A stretch of 64,000 nt of DNA, taken from positions 1-64,000 of IMG/VR virus record IMGVR_UViG_3300023235_000012, one strand, 5' to 3'. The DNA comes from a virus. The position numbers and the translations under genes were made by a program. Positions 24,309-32,043 of the stretch are shown here, piece by piece. Below the pieces are notes generated by a model. That model was not told the DNA's origin and searched no databases. It saw only the letters and a list, made by a program, of their open reading frames with translations. Every line of letters begins with the position of its first letter. Position 1 is the first letter of the stretch.

Positions 24309-24653
24309 TTAAAGCTGTTCAAAACCAAACATAGCAACGGCGAATTTATTTTCTTCTTCGTCTTCGATAACATCACCGACGCTAATGCTAGACATTGGAC
24401 CAAAGCGTTCAATGTTTTCTTCTGGACCAACATTTCCAATTTCGAAAACACTTTCTAAACCTTCAGCTTCAATATTAGCAACGTGGTCATAAAAGTTTTC
24501 AGCCAAAGCTTCTTTTGCCTTTTCAGCAACCTTATCCACAGACAGCAGCTTCATTCGAACAACCTGTTTTGCAACCACAAGATGAGATTCAAACTGATTA
24601 ATCTTGTCAACTTCTTCATCTGTCAAGTGAATCTGAAAAATCTTGTATTTCAT
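24309..24653 (-). CDS. Conserved phage/plasmid hypothetical protein (114 aa)
   Basis: Starts MKYKIFQIHLTDEEVD; the C-terminus SSISVGDVIEDEEENKFAV and FGFEQL resemble a small family found in phages and plasmids of alphaproteobacteria. Acidic. Function unknown. First gene after the promoter at 24682-24709, with GAGG before the ATG. Confidence 0.65.
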   Translation of the reverse strand: MKYKIFQIHLTDEEVDKINQFESHLVVAKQVVRMKLLSVDKVAEKAKEALAENFYDHVANIEAEGLESVFEIGNVGPEENIERFGPMSSISVGDVIEDEEENKFAVAMFGFEQL

Positions 24654-24681
24654 AATGTGTTTCCTCTTTGTTTACCTTATT

Positions 24682-24709
24682 ATAATAACATCTTTTGATG
24701 ATAAATCAA
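24682..24709 (-). promoter_or_regulatory. Sigma70-like promoter
   Basis: Minus strand TTGATT (24709-24704), 16-nt spacer ending GATGT, TATTAT (24687-24682). Confidence 0.65.
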
Positions 24710-24792
24710 CAGGTTTCTGACACCTTTTTAGAAAAAAAGTGTAATCAAATCAATAGGAACCAAATTGATTTTTGGCTCACGGCTACCTAATG

Positions 24793-24957
24793 TCATTTCG
24801 GATAAAAACCGCCTTTTTTCGGATCTAGAGGAACAAATAAATCATCAATTGTTAAGTGCATGAACAGAGAATTTTCTATTGCTCTACTAATTTTTTCTTC
24901 CTTCGTTTTCATGTAAATCAGATCTAATCGGATTGTCTTTTTGTCTGATTTCTTCAT
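24793..24957 (-). CDS. Small basic hypothetical protein (54 aa)
   Basis: Starts MKKSDKKTIRLDLIYMK and ends PKKGGFYPK. Fills most of the 410-nt gap before the 24653 gene. No clear ribosome site beyond GAAACG. Function unknown. Confidence 0.45.
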   Translation of the reverse strand: MKKSDKKTIRLDLIYMKTKEEKISRAIENSLFMHLTIDDLFVPLDPKKGGFYPK

Positions 24958-24964
24958 TTCGTTT

Positions 24965-25060
24965 CTAGCTTTCGAGCGGTTTTAATTTAGCTTCTTCTAT
25001 CGAATACCAATCAACCGATGAGTTTGGTATTGATGGTTCCAGTGGTCCTATAAACATCAT
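24965..25060 (-). CDS. Possible 31-aa peptide
   Basis: Frame beginning MMFIGPLEPS and ending LKPLES, immediately downstream of the 25063 gene with a weak AATAGG site. Low support. Confidence 0.35.
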   Translation of the reverse strand: MMFIGPLEPSIPNSSVDWYSIEEAKLKPLES

Positions 25061-25062
25061 AC

Positions 25063-25557
25063 CTATTTCGAATCGCCTTGATCGAAGTCATCACCAATCT
25101 TAGAGTCTCCATGAATTGGGCATCCCCCATTGATAATCTTGCCCCGCCCTCGATAGGCGATATCAAGGTTGTCCATCTTCGCACAGGAGCATCCCGGGAT
25201 CCTCAGCCAGTGCGTGTGAAACCTGGCGTCCTTCGGGAATCCCCAAGCCTCCTGGAGCTCGAACTCCGTGTCTTCAATCAGATCCATGAGATTTCGTGTC
25301 TTTATTTTGTCAGCACCAAGATCGATCTTCTTAACCTCTTCGAAGAAATCACCGAGTAAACAATGCAGGTCTTTAATTTTCTGGATGGTTTCGGGAGAAA
25401 GGTCTTTCTCCCGAACCATCGTCGGGCTAAGGTAATGAGCTTTACCTTGGTTGTCAGTAAAAACTAAGCCTTGATCTTCGGCAAGTGACTGCGTAGCTTT
25501 CCGTTGGTTCTCAACCATCCAAAGGACATCTTCTAGCTGCTTGTTAATCTTGTTCAT
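25063..25557 (-). CDS. Conserved phage hypothetical protein (164 aa)
   Basis: C-terminal block FPKDARFHTHWLRIPGCSCAKMD and GGCPIHG (in parts) matches a small conserved phage family; the Cys/His set (GCSC, CPIH) may bind metal. The N-terminal two thirds is helical. The ATG overlaps the TGA of the frameshifted upstream gene. Confidence 0.7.
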   Translation of the reverse strand: MNKINKQLEDVLWMVENQRKATQSLAEDQGLVFTDNQGKAHYLSPTMVREKDLSPETIQKIKDLHCLLGDFFEEVKKIDLGADKIKTRNLMDLIEDTEFELQEAWGFPKDARFHTHWLRIPGCSCAKMDNLDIAYRGRGKIINGGCPIHGDSKIGDDFDQGDSK

Positions 25558-25836
25558 GATTTGCCTTTGTTGAAGTCTTCGAATTGGATTTTTTCTTTTT
25601 CTTCTTTATGAAATTCATAGACAACAATTTCACACTCATCGTAAAACCCCGTGATTTTTACATTCCCGGCCACGCGCAGCCTGCTTTTCATAATCAAAAT
25701 TATTCAAATGGGAAGTAAGACCACCTTTCTTCCACCAAACCTTGCCTTGGGAATTGAATTTAGGATCACTTGTGCCAGTACTGAAAAGTCCATCACTCTT
25801 TTGACGAATTTTAAAACCAATTTCAACATTGCTCAT
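25554..25836 (-). pseudogene. Conserved phage protein split by a +1 frameshift
   Basis: From 25836 the frame encodes a typical small phage protein (KIRQKSDGLFSTG, GKVWWKKGGLTSHL) but runs into a stop at 25636. The +1 frame then continues with GFYDECEIVVYEFHKEE, which looks like the natural C-terminus of that family, and ends in a TGA overlapping the next ATG. The switch must occur between about 25636 and 25673; a GGGGTTTT run lies there. This is a sequencing indel, a mutation or a programmed +1 shift. Confidence 0.6.
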
Positions 25837-25869
25837 CGTACAATATCCTTTATGTTTCCCGAAAAGACC

Positions 25870-26001
25870 TTAACCATTTTGCATGTCCAAGACGAACAGA
25901 ATAACAAGGGCAGCGACGAAAAAGTACTCCCACCAATCTAGTCTGCCTAAAAATTCTAGGACATTAAAATAAACTTTGCGGCAAAAACCATCGAAATCCA
26001 T
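25870..26001 (-). CDS. Small membrane protein (43 aa)
   Basis: MDFDGFCRKVYFN start with one C-terminal hydrophobic helix (EYFFVAALVILFVLD). AGGAG eight bases before the ATG. Follows the PTH gene. Function unknown. Confidence 0.6.
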   Translation of the reverse strand: MDFDGFCRKVYFNVLEFLGRLDWWEYFFVAALVILFVLDMQNG

Positions 26002-26015
26002 GATCTTTCTCCTAT

Positions 26016-26504
26016 TTAAGGGTGAAGCTTGAAATTTCCAACCACTGCCGAAAGCATTGGATCGTTCTTGTCCCCAAAGATAAACCCGCAGGTATCTTCC
26101 ATCCGGAACGTCACTGTCTTATCTCCAGCCGGGATACAAGGACTAGTCCAACGAACATCGTCGATGTTCACTGCTTCCTTGTCTAGAAACGCAGGATAAG
26201 TCGGATCAGTTACAATATCAGCAACGAAACCTAGTTTATCTGCAACCAAATTCGCTGTACGCATCTGTGCCTCAGTTACACCCAGAACCAGAACCGTACC
26301 AAAACCTTGGCTAGTTTCATTCGTCCATTTGTTGAACAACTCGTCGCTTTTACTCAACTTTTCTCCGAGATATTCTTTATCTCCTGTGTCCATCATATGC
26401 ACGAAAGCATTCGATGCGTGACTTGCCTGTGCCATCGCCTTGCCTGGATTCATGCTTGGCAGATCAGTTCTCATCAATATATATAGTACCGGAAATTCTT
26501 CCAT
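26016..26504 (-). CDS. Peptidyl-tRNA hydrolase (PTH2 type)
   Basis: 162 aa. The N-terminal PTH2 signature is clear: LYILMRTDLPSMNPGKAMAQASHA (in parts: RTDLP, GKAMAQ, SHASNAF). A GTVLVLGV strand and a central PTH2-like Rossmann pattern follow; the C-terminus is divergent. PTH2 frees tRNA from stalled peptidyl-tRNA. Bacteria normally use PTH1, so a phage copy of the archaeal/eukaryotic-type enzyme is notable. It could keep tRNAs available during fast late translation, together with the CCA enzyme at 27215-28372. Confidence 0.8.
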   Translation of the reverse strand: MEEFPVLYILMRTDLPSMNPGKAMAQASHASNAFVHMMDTGDKEYLGEKLSKSDELFNKWTNETSQGFGTVLVLGVTEAQMRTANLVADKLGFVADIVTDPTYPAFLDKEAVNIDDVRWTSPCIPAGDKTVTFRMEDTCGFIFGDKNDPMLSAVVGNFKLHP

Positions 26505-26537
26505 CTTTGCTTCCTCTTAATTTCTTTGTCTTATGAG

Positions 26538-26699
26538 TTAAGGACAACCATGATTGTTACTGGGTTTCAGTTTCAAACCAAGTTCCTTGCATTTGTCTTC
26601 CATTTGTTTGAGATTCAATTGAGAAGTGTCGACGCCAACTTCTGAAAGCATCTTTCTCCGCTTAATTACGTGCTGTACGAGCCAATTACAATTTTGCAT
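26538..26699 (-). CDS. Small hypothetical protein (53 aa)
   Basis: Starts MQNCNWLVQHVIKRRK, basic and helical, ending HGCP. AAAGGA precedes the ATG and a near-consensus promoter lies 30 nt upstream. Function unknown. Confidence 0.55.
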   Translation of the reverse strand: MQNCNWLVQHVIKRRKMLSEVGVDTSQLNLKQMEDKCKELGLKLKPSNNHGCP

Positions 26700-26728
26700 C
26701 TCAACGTCCTTTCCTACAATGTACCTTT

Positions 26729-26757
26729 ATAATACACTCTATTTTGGCTTTTGTCAA
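26729..26757 (-). promoter_or_regulatory. Sigma70-like promoter
   Basis: Minus strand TTGACA (26757-26752), 17 nt, TATTAT (26734-26729). Confidence 0.75.
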
Positions 26758-27146
26758 GGAGAATTTGCAAGCATTTCGAGTTCAGGATGGCGATAGACGC
26801 TTTTTCGAAACTCTTCTAGGAAATTGTCCATTACGTCGCGGCCATCTGCATAGATTGGCCAATCTTGACCAGTGAGTAATTTAGCGAAATTACTCAGGAG
26901 CAAATCACGAGGACTGCTGTCAAAAATACCACCGCCGTTTACTTCGTTTTCGAAAGTCCACCATTCTTCGTTTTTTGGCGTTTCTGAGAAACCTTTCTGA
27001 TAGGCAGGATCATCCGCAAGTGGAAAACCAGCAGATAATGCTTCGTAATTCTGATCAATGAATTTTTTAGTTGCTTTGATCAAAGCGTATTCATCGAAGA
27101 TTTCAAGAAGATTGGAGTAACCTTCATCAGTTAACGAATTTTGCAT
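26754..27146 (-). CDS. Hypothetical protein (130 aa)
   Basis: Starts MQNSLTDEGYSNLLEIF; acidic, with a NEEWWTFENE segment and helical C-terminus. The start at 27146 is chosen because AAAGG lies 7 nt upstream and because the promoter at 27185-27213 would start transcription inside the longer alternative frame. No function recognised. Confidence 0.65.
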   Translation of the reverse strand: MQNSLTDEGYSNLLEIFDEYALIKATKKFIDQNYEALSAGFPLADDPAYQKGFSETPKNEEWWTFENEVNGGGIFDSSPRDLLLSNFAKLLTGQDWPIYADGRDVMDNFLEEFRKSVYRHPELEMLANSP

Positions 27147-27184
27147 TGAATTACCTTTCTTTACATTTCTTTCAATATTTTCGT

Positions 27185-27213
27185 AATTTAACATCTTTTA
27201 GGTGAGAAGTCAA
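27185..27213 (-). promoter_or_regulatory. Sigma70-like promoter
   Basis: Minus strand TTGACT (27213-27208), 17-nt spacer ending GATGT, TAAATT (27190-27185). Confidence 0.6.
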
Positions 27214-27214
27214 A

Positions 27215-28372
27215 TTAAAGAAGGTCTTCTTTTTTTGATTTGAAGTCAGAAGCGATCCATTTCGCCTTGAGGTCCCGCAGAGTCATACCTAGTTCTTTAC
27301 CTGGTTTCATACCTCTATCAAGTAGATCTTGGCCAGTTACAGGGAAAATAGGAATCACCCAGTTTTCAATTTCATCTGGATTCTTCTCCTGAATCCTCAA
27401 AACATCGGCGAACAACTCCTTGATCCATTCTGGTCTCTTGTGCTTGACAATCTCTTCTTTCATCTTTGAAAGATCCCAAGAGTCACTTTTGAGTGTAGTC
27501 AGATTTTGCAGACGTTCGTGTTCGTCAGTGCTTAGTTTCCATTTCTTATTGAGAACAGATGGCTGATCTTTATTTACAATTGCAGCCAGAGTCAAAATAG
27601 CATCACCTTCCTTCGAAAACTTCAATCCATCGAAATTATCAATATCCAAACCAATCAATTGATCAACTCCGGTATGAATCATAGGTTCCAATGCTTTCTC
27701 TGCATTCGGAGTAGAAAGGATTTTCTTCATTTCCGTCCATACCCGTTCACCACTGATATTCTTGAGGCCCGGTGCATGTCTTGTAATTGCATTGAGTTCA
27801 TCTTCGGCCAGATTATGATTGTATCGAGCCGCGAAACGGAACATTCGCAAAATTCGCAGATAGTCTTCTTCAAAGCGTTGATTTGGGTCACCTACTGCTC
27901 GGGTAATGTTGTTCTTGAGATCATCCATTCCGCCGAAGAAATCATGAATAGTACCGTCCAAATCCATAAACATTGAATTGTAAGTAAGGTCTCTTCGAGA
28001 AGCATCCTTCTTGAAATCTTTGGTCCATTCGACTTCTGCGTGGCGTCCATCATGGTTTTTGTCGATACGAAGAGTAGTGATTTCATATTCTTCTTTTGTC
28101 TTGGGACCTAGAACGGTGATCGTTCCATGCTGCAGACCAGTATCAATAGTTCTGAAGCCTTTGAGGATTTTTTTCATCTCGCTGGGCGTGGCAGTTGTTG
28201 CAAGATCAATGTCTTTTGGTTTCTTTTTTAAAACTAGATCACGCACCGCTCCACCGGCAAGCTTGATATCATGGCCATTGGTCTTAAATTTTTTGAAAAT
28301 AAGACGAAGATCATCGTTAACAAACGATGCTTCTGCATTTTCCAGTAGATTGAAAATTTCTTTAATCTTCAT
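27215..28372 (-). CDS. cca: tRNA nucleotidyltransferase / poly(A) polymerase family
   Basis: 385-aa class II nucleotidyltransferase. IKLAGGAVRDLVL (about 36-48) is followed by the catalytic KDIDLATTA (two Asp, about 53-55), a GTITVLG strand, SRRDLTYNSM (about 126) and RFAARYNHNL, as in bacterial CCA-adding/PAP enzymes. It would repair tRNA 3' ends or add A-tails. The N-terminus MKIKEIFNLLENAE looks like the capsid-targeting starts of the 18-23 kb proteins, with an LLE cleavage site, and a late-type promoter lies just upstream, so the enzyme may be packaged in virions. GGAGAG precedes this ATG. Confidence 0.88.
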   Translation of the reverse strand: MKIKEIFNLLENAEASFVNDDLRLIFKKFKTNGHDIKLAGGAVRDLVLKKKPKDIDLATTATPSEMKKILKGFRTIDTGLQHGTITVLGPKTKEEYEITTLRIDKNHDGRHAEVEWTKDFKKDASRRDLTYNSMFMDLDGTIHDFFGGMDDLKNNITRAVGDPNQRFEEDYLRILRMFRFAARYNHNLAEDELNAITRHAPGLKNISGERVWTEMKKILSTPNAEKALEPMIHTGVDQLIGLDIDNFDGLKFSKEGDAILTLAAIVNKDQPSVLNKKWKLSTDEHERLQNLTTLKSDSWDLSKMKEEIVKHKRPEWIKELFADVLRIQEKNPDEIENWVIPIFPVTGQDLLDRGMKPGKELGMTLRDLKAKWIASDFKSKKEDLL

Positions 28373-28387
28373 CTTTCTCTCCATTGT

Positions 28388-28396
28388 TATTTATTG
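28388..28396 (-). promoter_or_regulatory. Late-type promoter (minus)
   Basis: Minus strand CAATAAATAA, 16 nt upstream of the cca ATG; paired back to back with a plus-strand copy. Confidence 0.55.
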
Positions 28397-28427
28397 TAAC
28401 ACATAAAGTCTCTATGTAAAGCTTTTC

Positions 28428-28437
28428 TATTAAATAC
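28428..28437 (+). promoter_or_regulatory. Late-type promoter (plus)
   Basis: TATTAAATAC, 38 nt upstream of the ATG at 28475. Confidence 0.55.
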
Positions 28438-28474
28438 AACCGTTAAGACCCATTACCTTAACGATGAGGAAAAG

Positions 28475-28756
28475 ATGGAAACTATTTTAAAATTCTTTTT
28501 AGTTATAATAGATGGAAATCCTACCATCACTCTTATCGGTATTTTATTCCTAGTTATTTCGGGATTAATTTTTGCAATAAAAAAACTCTGGGACAAGAAT
28601 AAATTTTATGAAACTCATGCTCTTCAACTTACATCTGAATATGTCGAACGGTTAGATAACATGGTTAAAGAATATCTTAGGCAGCAAGAAATTACTGCTG
28701 ATGCTTTGAAAAATGTCCAACTCGTTTTGGCAGAAATTAAAGGAAAGATAAGATAA
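28475..28756 (+). CDS. Single-pass membrane protein with helical tail
   Basis: 93 aa. One strong transmembrane segment (about residues 18-40, LIGILFLVISGLIFAIKKL), then a long charged helix to the C-terminus (coiled-coil-like). It ends 1 nt before the PAS-GAF-PAS gene and shares its late promoter, so the two probably work together, for example as a membrane anchor and a soluble sensor. The layout also resembles some holins or spanin-like proteins. No family recognised. Confidence 0.7.
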   Translation: METILKFFLVIIDGNPTITLIGILFLVISGLIFAIKKLWDKNKFYETHALQLTSEYVERLDNMVKEYLRQQEITADALKNVQLVLAEIKGKIR

Positions 28757-28757
28757 A

Positions 28758-30110
28758 ATGTTATCAAAAGCTGTTACAAAATTCCCAATGATAAATCAAA
28801 ATCAAGATTTATTACGAAGACTAGAAGATAGCAATCAGAATTTAGAAAGATTGGCACTAAAGACAAGAGATATGTCTGATGATTTAGTATCTAATCTCAA
28901 AAATAAGAATAGAGACATTAAAAGACAATTTTTTGAGCTTGCAGCTGTCGTTCAAGATGGTCTAGTGATACTAAACAAAGATGGGATTATCACAGATTTT
29001 AGTCCACCGAGTGTCAAAATCTTTGGCTATTCCAAAGAAGAAGCATTAGGGAAGAAAATTGATCTTTTCTTGGAAAAAGATCTTTTAGAAACATTCAATC
29101 AATTACTAAAAAATATTACTGATCCGAAGATCAGTATGAAAAATGGTTACGCTATTCGAAAAGATGGAAACAAGATCAATATTGAATTTACTGTTTCAAA
29201 ACTTACACTAAATGATGAACCTTATGATTTTATCGTTTTTCGAGACGTGACCAAACAGATCCAATATCAATTAGAAATTGAAACTACGAACAAAGTTCTG
29301 ATTGTTGTTGCCGAATGCTCAAAACTTTGGACAGTAAATGATTGGAGAGATTCAATCGATTTGGGATTAGAGAAATTAGGTTTAGCTATTGATGCATGTG
29401 CTGTCGGCGTTTATGAGATTAAAGGAGAAATCTGTAAACTCCAAAATATTTGGAAATCAGAAGACAATGATTTAGACTTAGAAGAATTCAAAGATGTCGA
29501 AAAAATCAACACTAAATCTTTAAATAAGAAGCTGTTTAAAAAGCAAATCATAACTCTAGATATTGAAAATCAAGACGATGCAAAAATACTCAAAGGGACA
29601 AAGCACAAATCTCTGCTAATTGTTCCAATCATTTCAAATGAAAAATTGTGGGGATATTTCACTGTTCACTTTACAAAAGAACGAAAAGAATGGTTTAGTC
29701 AGGTGATTCATTCAATTGGAACTTTGGCAGATATTTTAGGTTCTGCGTTAGAACGAAAAGGTCGAAAGAAAGAAATTCATATCCTCCAAGAGACTCTTAA
29801 TAATCTATCGGATTCTCTTCTTATCGCTAATTCTGAAGGCGATATTCTTTTTACGAATAGAGCCTTCTGTAAAGAAATTGGAAAAGATTACAAAGACATC
29901 ATCGGAAAGAATTTCTGGAAAGGAAATAAATCACTTCCTGAAGACTTTTGGACGACACTTGAGCAAGGAGAAACTTGGCAAGGTCCAATTAATCTCCAAA
30001 GTGGCAGAGGAAATATGACGACTGATTCGGTTGTTGTTCCAGTCTTGAACGGTAATCGACAAAAGCCATCATATTTCATCGCAATAAAAACTCCTTTTAG
30101 AAGGAATTAA
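28758..30110 (+). CDS. PAS-GAF-PAS sensor-like protein
   Basis: 450 aa. A coiled-coil N-terminus (about 15-60) is followed by a PAS domain (about 62-170: VVQDGLVILNKDGIITDFSP, then IFGYSKEEALGKKIDLF, and FRDVTKQ closing strand), a GAF-like domain (about 180-325: VVAECSKLWTVND, AVGVYEIKGE, SLLIVPIISNEKLWGYF) and a second PAS (about 340-448: SDSLLIANSEGDILFTNRAF). No kinase, cyclase or HAMP domain is present. Such ligand- or redox-sensing modules are rare in phages. The late promoter and the adjacent membrane protein suggest a late role such as sensing cell state for lysis, or a virion protein. Confidence 0.85.
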   Translation: MLSKAVTKFPMINQNQDLLRRLEDSNQNLERLALKTRDMSDDLVSNLKNKNRDIKRQFFELAAVVQDGLVILNKDGIITDFSPPSVKIFGYSKEEALGKKIDLFLEKDLLETFNQLLKNITDPKISMKNGYAIRKDGNKINIEFTVSKLTLNDEPYDFIVFRDVTKQIQYQLEIETTNKVLIVVAECSKLWTVNDWRDSIDLGLEKLGLAIDACAVGVYEIKGEICKLQNIWKSEDNDLDLEEFKDVEKINTKSLNKKLFKKQIITLDIENQDDAKILKGTKHKSLLIVPIISNEKLWGYFTVHFTKERKEWFSQVIHSIGTLADILGSALERKGRKKEIHILQETLNNLSDSLLIANSEGDILFTNRAFCKEIGKDYKDIIGKNFWKGNKSLPEDFWTTLEQGETWQGPINLQSGRGNMTTDSVVVPVLNGNRQKPSYFIAIKTPFRRN

Positions 30111-30348
30111 AATATAGATCTATTCCTCTAAGAAAAGAGGCTGAATTTTCACTGTTAATCTTGACTTCGAAAGGAAGAACACGTCCATCTTTAAAACCGT
30201 GACGAGCAGTTACTCGACCAGCTACTCGAAGGTGAGATCCGTCGTCATCTGTGATTTGAACAGATGCAGTCCGAAAACCTTCTCGGGTAACTTTGCCTAA
30301 ATTAGCACGGGAAATTTTACCGTTCGGAAGTTTTACTCTTACACTCAT
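30097..30348 (-). CDS. Small beta-rich hypothetical protein (83 aa)
   Basis: Starts MSVRVKLPNGKISRANLGKV; likely a small beta barrel. Its last codons overlap the convergent PAS gene by 14 nt. AGGAG ribosome site upstream. Its promoter carries a palindrome in the spacer. Function unknown. Confidence 0.65.
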   Translation of the reverse strand: MSVRVKLPNGKISRANLGKVTREGFRTASVQITDDDGSHLRVAGRVTARHGFKDGRVLPFEVKINSENSASFLRGIDLYFNSF

Positions 30349-30375
30349 TTTGAACTCCTATTGTTGTAAAATACA

Positions 30376-30404
30376 ATAATAACAAGATCTATAGATCTTT
30401 TCAA
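30376..30404 (-). promoter_or_regulatory. Promoter with operator-like palindrome
   Basis: Minus strand TTGAAA (30404-30399), 17 nt, TATTAT (30381-30376). The spacer is almost filled by the perfect 16-bp palindrome AAGATCTATAGATCTT (30384-30399), a good position for a repressor. Confidence 0.6.
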
Positions 30405-30409
30405 TAATT

Positions 30410-31249
30410 TTAAAACCACATCGTGTTGATCTGCATTGGCGGTAAGCTTTCTTCTATAAACTTCTTGTCTTTTCGGACAATAGGAAACAGAGCACTATCT
30501 ACCTGATAAGGAAAGATATTATTCCTCTTCGCAAGCTCGTCGGCAATGTCAATAGCAGCTGAACGGAAAGCAGTGACTTCAGCAGACGATGGATCTAGCA
30601 GCTTTTTGTTGATCAGCTTGGCTTTGAAATCATCATCGATCTCTATCAAGCCAAAATACTCAAAGATTCTCGGCATCTGATAATCTGAGGGAATCGGAAG
30701 CGGATTTTTAACCCGATGACCCATATAAGACAACCATTCAGAAGCGAACAATAAAACCAACAGAGCCTTCTTCTTTAAGGGATCTTCACCAAACGATTCT
30801 GGATAAATTTCAATCAATTTATCAAGCTCTGTTCTTCCGAAGAAGAAACTTTTAGTAATCAGACCCTCACCTATGATGGTATTATATAATTTTCTTTTCT
30901 TCACAGGATCCATGAATTCCTTGATAATAGCTTTCCTTTTTTCCAGGTAAGGCTGGCCTTCCATGGTTTCGAAAACCTTTTCATCGAGGGCAGGGAACAT
31001 TTTTTTGTTTCGAAGATCGTTGATCCAGGAATTAACAGCTTCAGATCCTGAACCATTCTTTTCCCATTTCCAAATTTTTCCGTCTCTTTCTTCAAAGAAC
31101 CCACCTTGCATCGCTGCGTTAAAGGCGAAAGAAAAAGGCATTTCAAAAACAGTGACTGAATCACCTAAGATCCACGACCAGGCAACCGGCAGCGGTGCTT
31201 TATTTTTAAAATATTCATCCAGAATTCCAATTCGATCTAAATTTATCAT
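30410..31249 (-). CDS. Hypothetical protein, distant similarity to queuosine-salvage glycosylases
   Basis: 279 aa. The C-terminal half (PIPSDYQMPRIFEYFGL, SSAEVTAFRSAAIDIADEL, FPYQVDSALFPI) resembles the helix-hairpin region of DUF2419/Qng1-type Q-nucleoside glycosylases, where a DYRVPQ motif and an EVEIRA motif are conserved. The match is weak and partial. The ATG at 31249 overlaps the exonuclease stop (ATGA), which settles the start. Confidence 0.45.
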   Translation of the reverse strand: MINLDRIGILDEYFKNKAPLPVAWSWILGDSVTVFEMPFSFAFNAAMQGGFFEERDGKIWKWEKNGSGSEAVNSWINDLRNKKMFPALDEKVFETMEGQPYLEKRKAIIKEFMDPVKKRKLYNTIIGEGLITKSFFFGRTELDKLIEIYPESFGEDPLKKKALLVLLFASEWLSYMGHRVKNPLPIPSDYQMPRIFEYFGLIEIDDDFKAKLINKKLLDPSSAEVTAFRSAAIDIADELAKRNNIFPYQVDSALFPIVRKDKKFIEESLPPMQINTMWF

Positions 31250-31767
31250 CTTAATACCTGCCACATTTCCGAAACGTATTTTGCTTGATAAATCGCATCA
31301 TCAAGAGCATCATGTTGAACACCTTCAAAAGAAATTTGGTCTTTTTCTAGAATCCCTCGAGCCATATGAACTACGGTACGAACATCACGTGTATTCCAAA
31401 ATTTCCATGGTGCTTGATCTCGACCATAAGCATTTTCCAAGATTGTGATATCAAATGTTGAACCATTTCCCCACACGTATGGATTAGCCCATCCACAAAA
31501 ATTTGAAAGATCCCTCAAGGCAGTCTCGACTGGAACCGTCGGTAAATTGAGAAGTCGTTCAATGGCTGATGGTTCTTGCGCAAACCACCATCGCAATGTA
31601 TCACCCGAAACCGTTCCGCGTTTAATGGCATCATTCCAATCTATACCGATATGGAATTTGTCTCCGATTTCACCTGTTTCTGGATCAAAGAAACACGCAC
31701 CGATAGAAATAATGGCTGCGCGAGGACCAGTGTCAAACGTCTCCAAATCAATCATGACGTGTCGCAT
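31246..31767 (-). CDS. 3'-5' exonuclease (DexA / Rv2179c-like)
   Basis: 173-aa DEDD-superfamily exonuclease. Motif I is MIDLETFDTG (Asp and Glu about 5-7), with an AAIISIGACFFD strand, motif II around NGSTFDI (Asp about 105), and motif III HDALDDAIYQA (about 152). It matches the phage/bacterial family that includes T4 DexA and mycobacterial Rv2179c. May degrade host nucleic acid or trim RNA 3' ends. AAGGAG precedes the ATG. Confidence 0.85.
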   Translation of the reverse strand: MRHVMIDLETFDTGPRAAIISIGACFFDPETGEIGDKFHIGIDWNDAIKRGTVSGDTLRWWFAQEPSAIERLLNLPTVPVETALRDLSNFCGWANPYVWGNGSTFDITILENAYGRDQAPWKFWNTRDVRTVVHMARGILEKDQISFEGVQHDALDDAIYQAKYVSEMWQVLR

Positions 31768-32033
31768 TATAATAACTCCTTTTTCATTTTTTGGATTTGA
31801 CCGAAAGTACACTCTCCGTGAATCTCAATCTCTTCTTCTGTTTCAATCCAAAGCTTCGCACCACAGCTTAATGGATTGTCAGAATCATAAATCATTCTAC
31901 TTGGACCTTTGATGTCGATCGAATTACCATATCAAACTTTGGATCCTTCTTGTACTCTACATACTGGCAACTTCGTACCATTTTTCGAATTATATTGAAT
32001 CACGTTCTTATTGATGTGTATTAATTTCTTCAT
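31767..32033 (-). pseudogene. Conserved small phage gene with in-frame UGA
   Basis: The frame from the ATG at 32033 begins MKKLIHINKNVIQYNSKNGT and reads to 31767 if one TGA (31932-31934, codon 34) is read through. After it come YGNSIDIKGPSRMIYD and PLSCGAKLWIETE, the normal C-terminal half of this common phage family. Relatives have an aromatic residue near the position of the TGA, so TGG to TGA is a likely change. Good ribosome site (AAGAGGAAAAC) and TAATG coupling to the exonuclease. Either a recent nonsense mutation or UGA readthrough. Confidence 0.65.
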
Positions 32034-32043
32034 TGTTTTCCTC

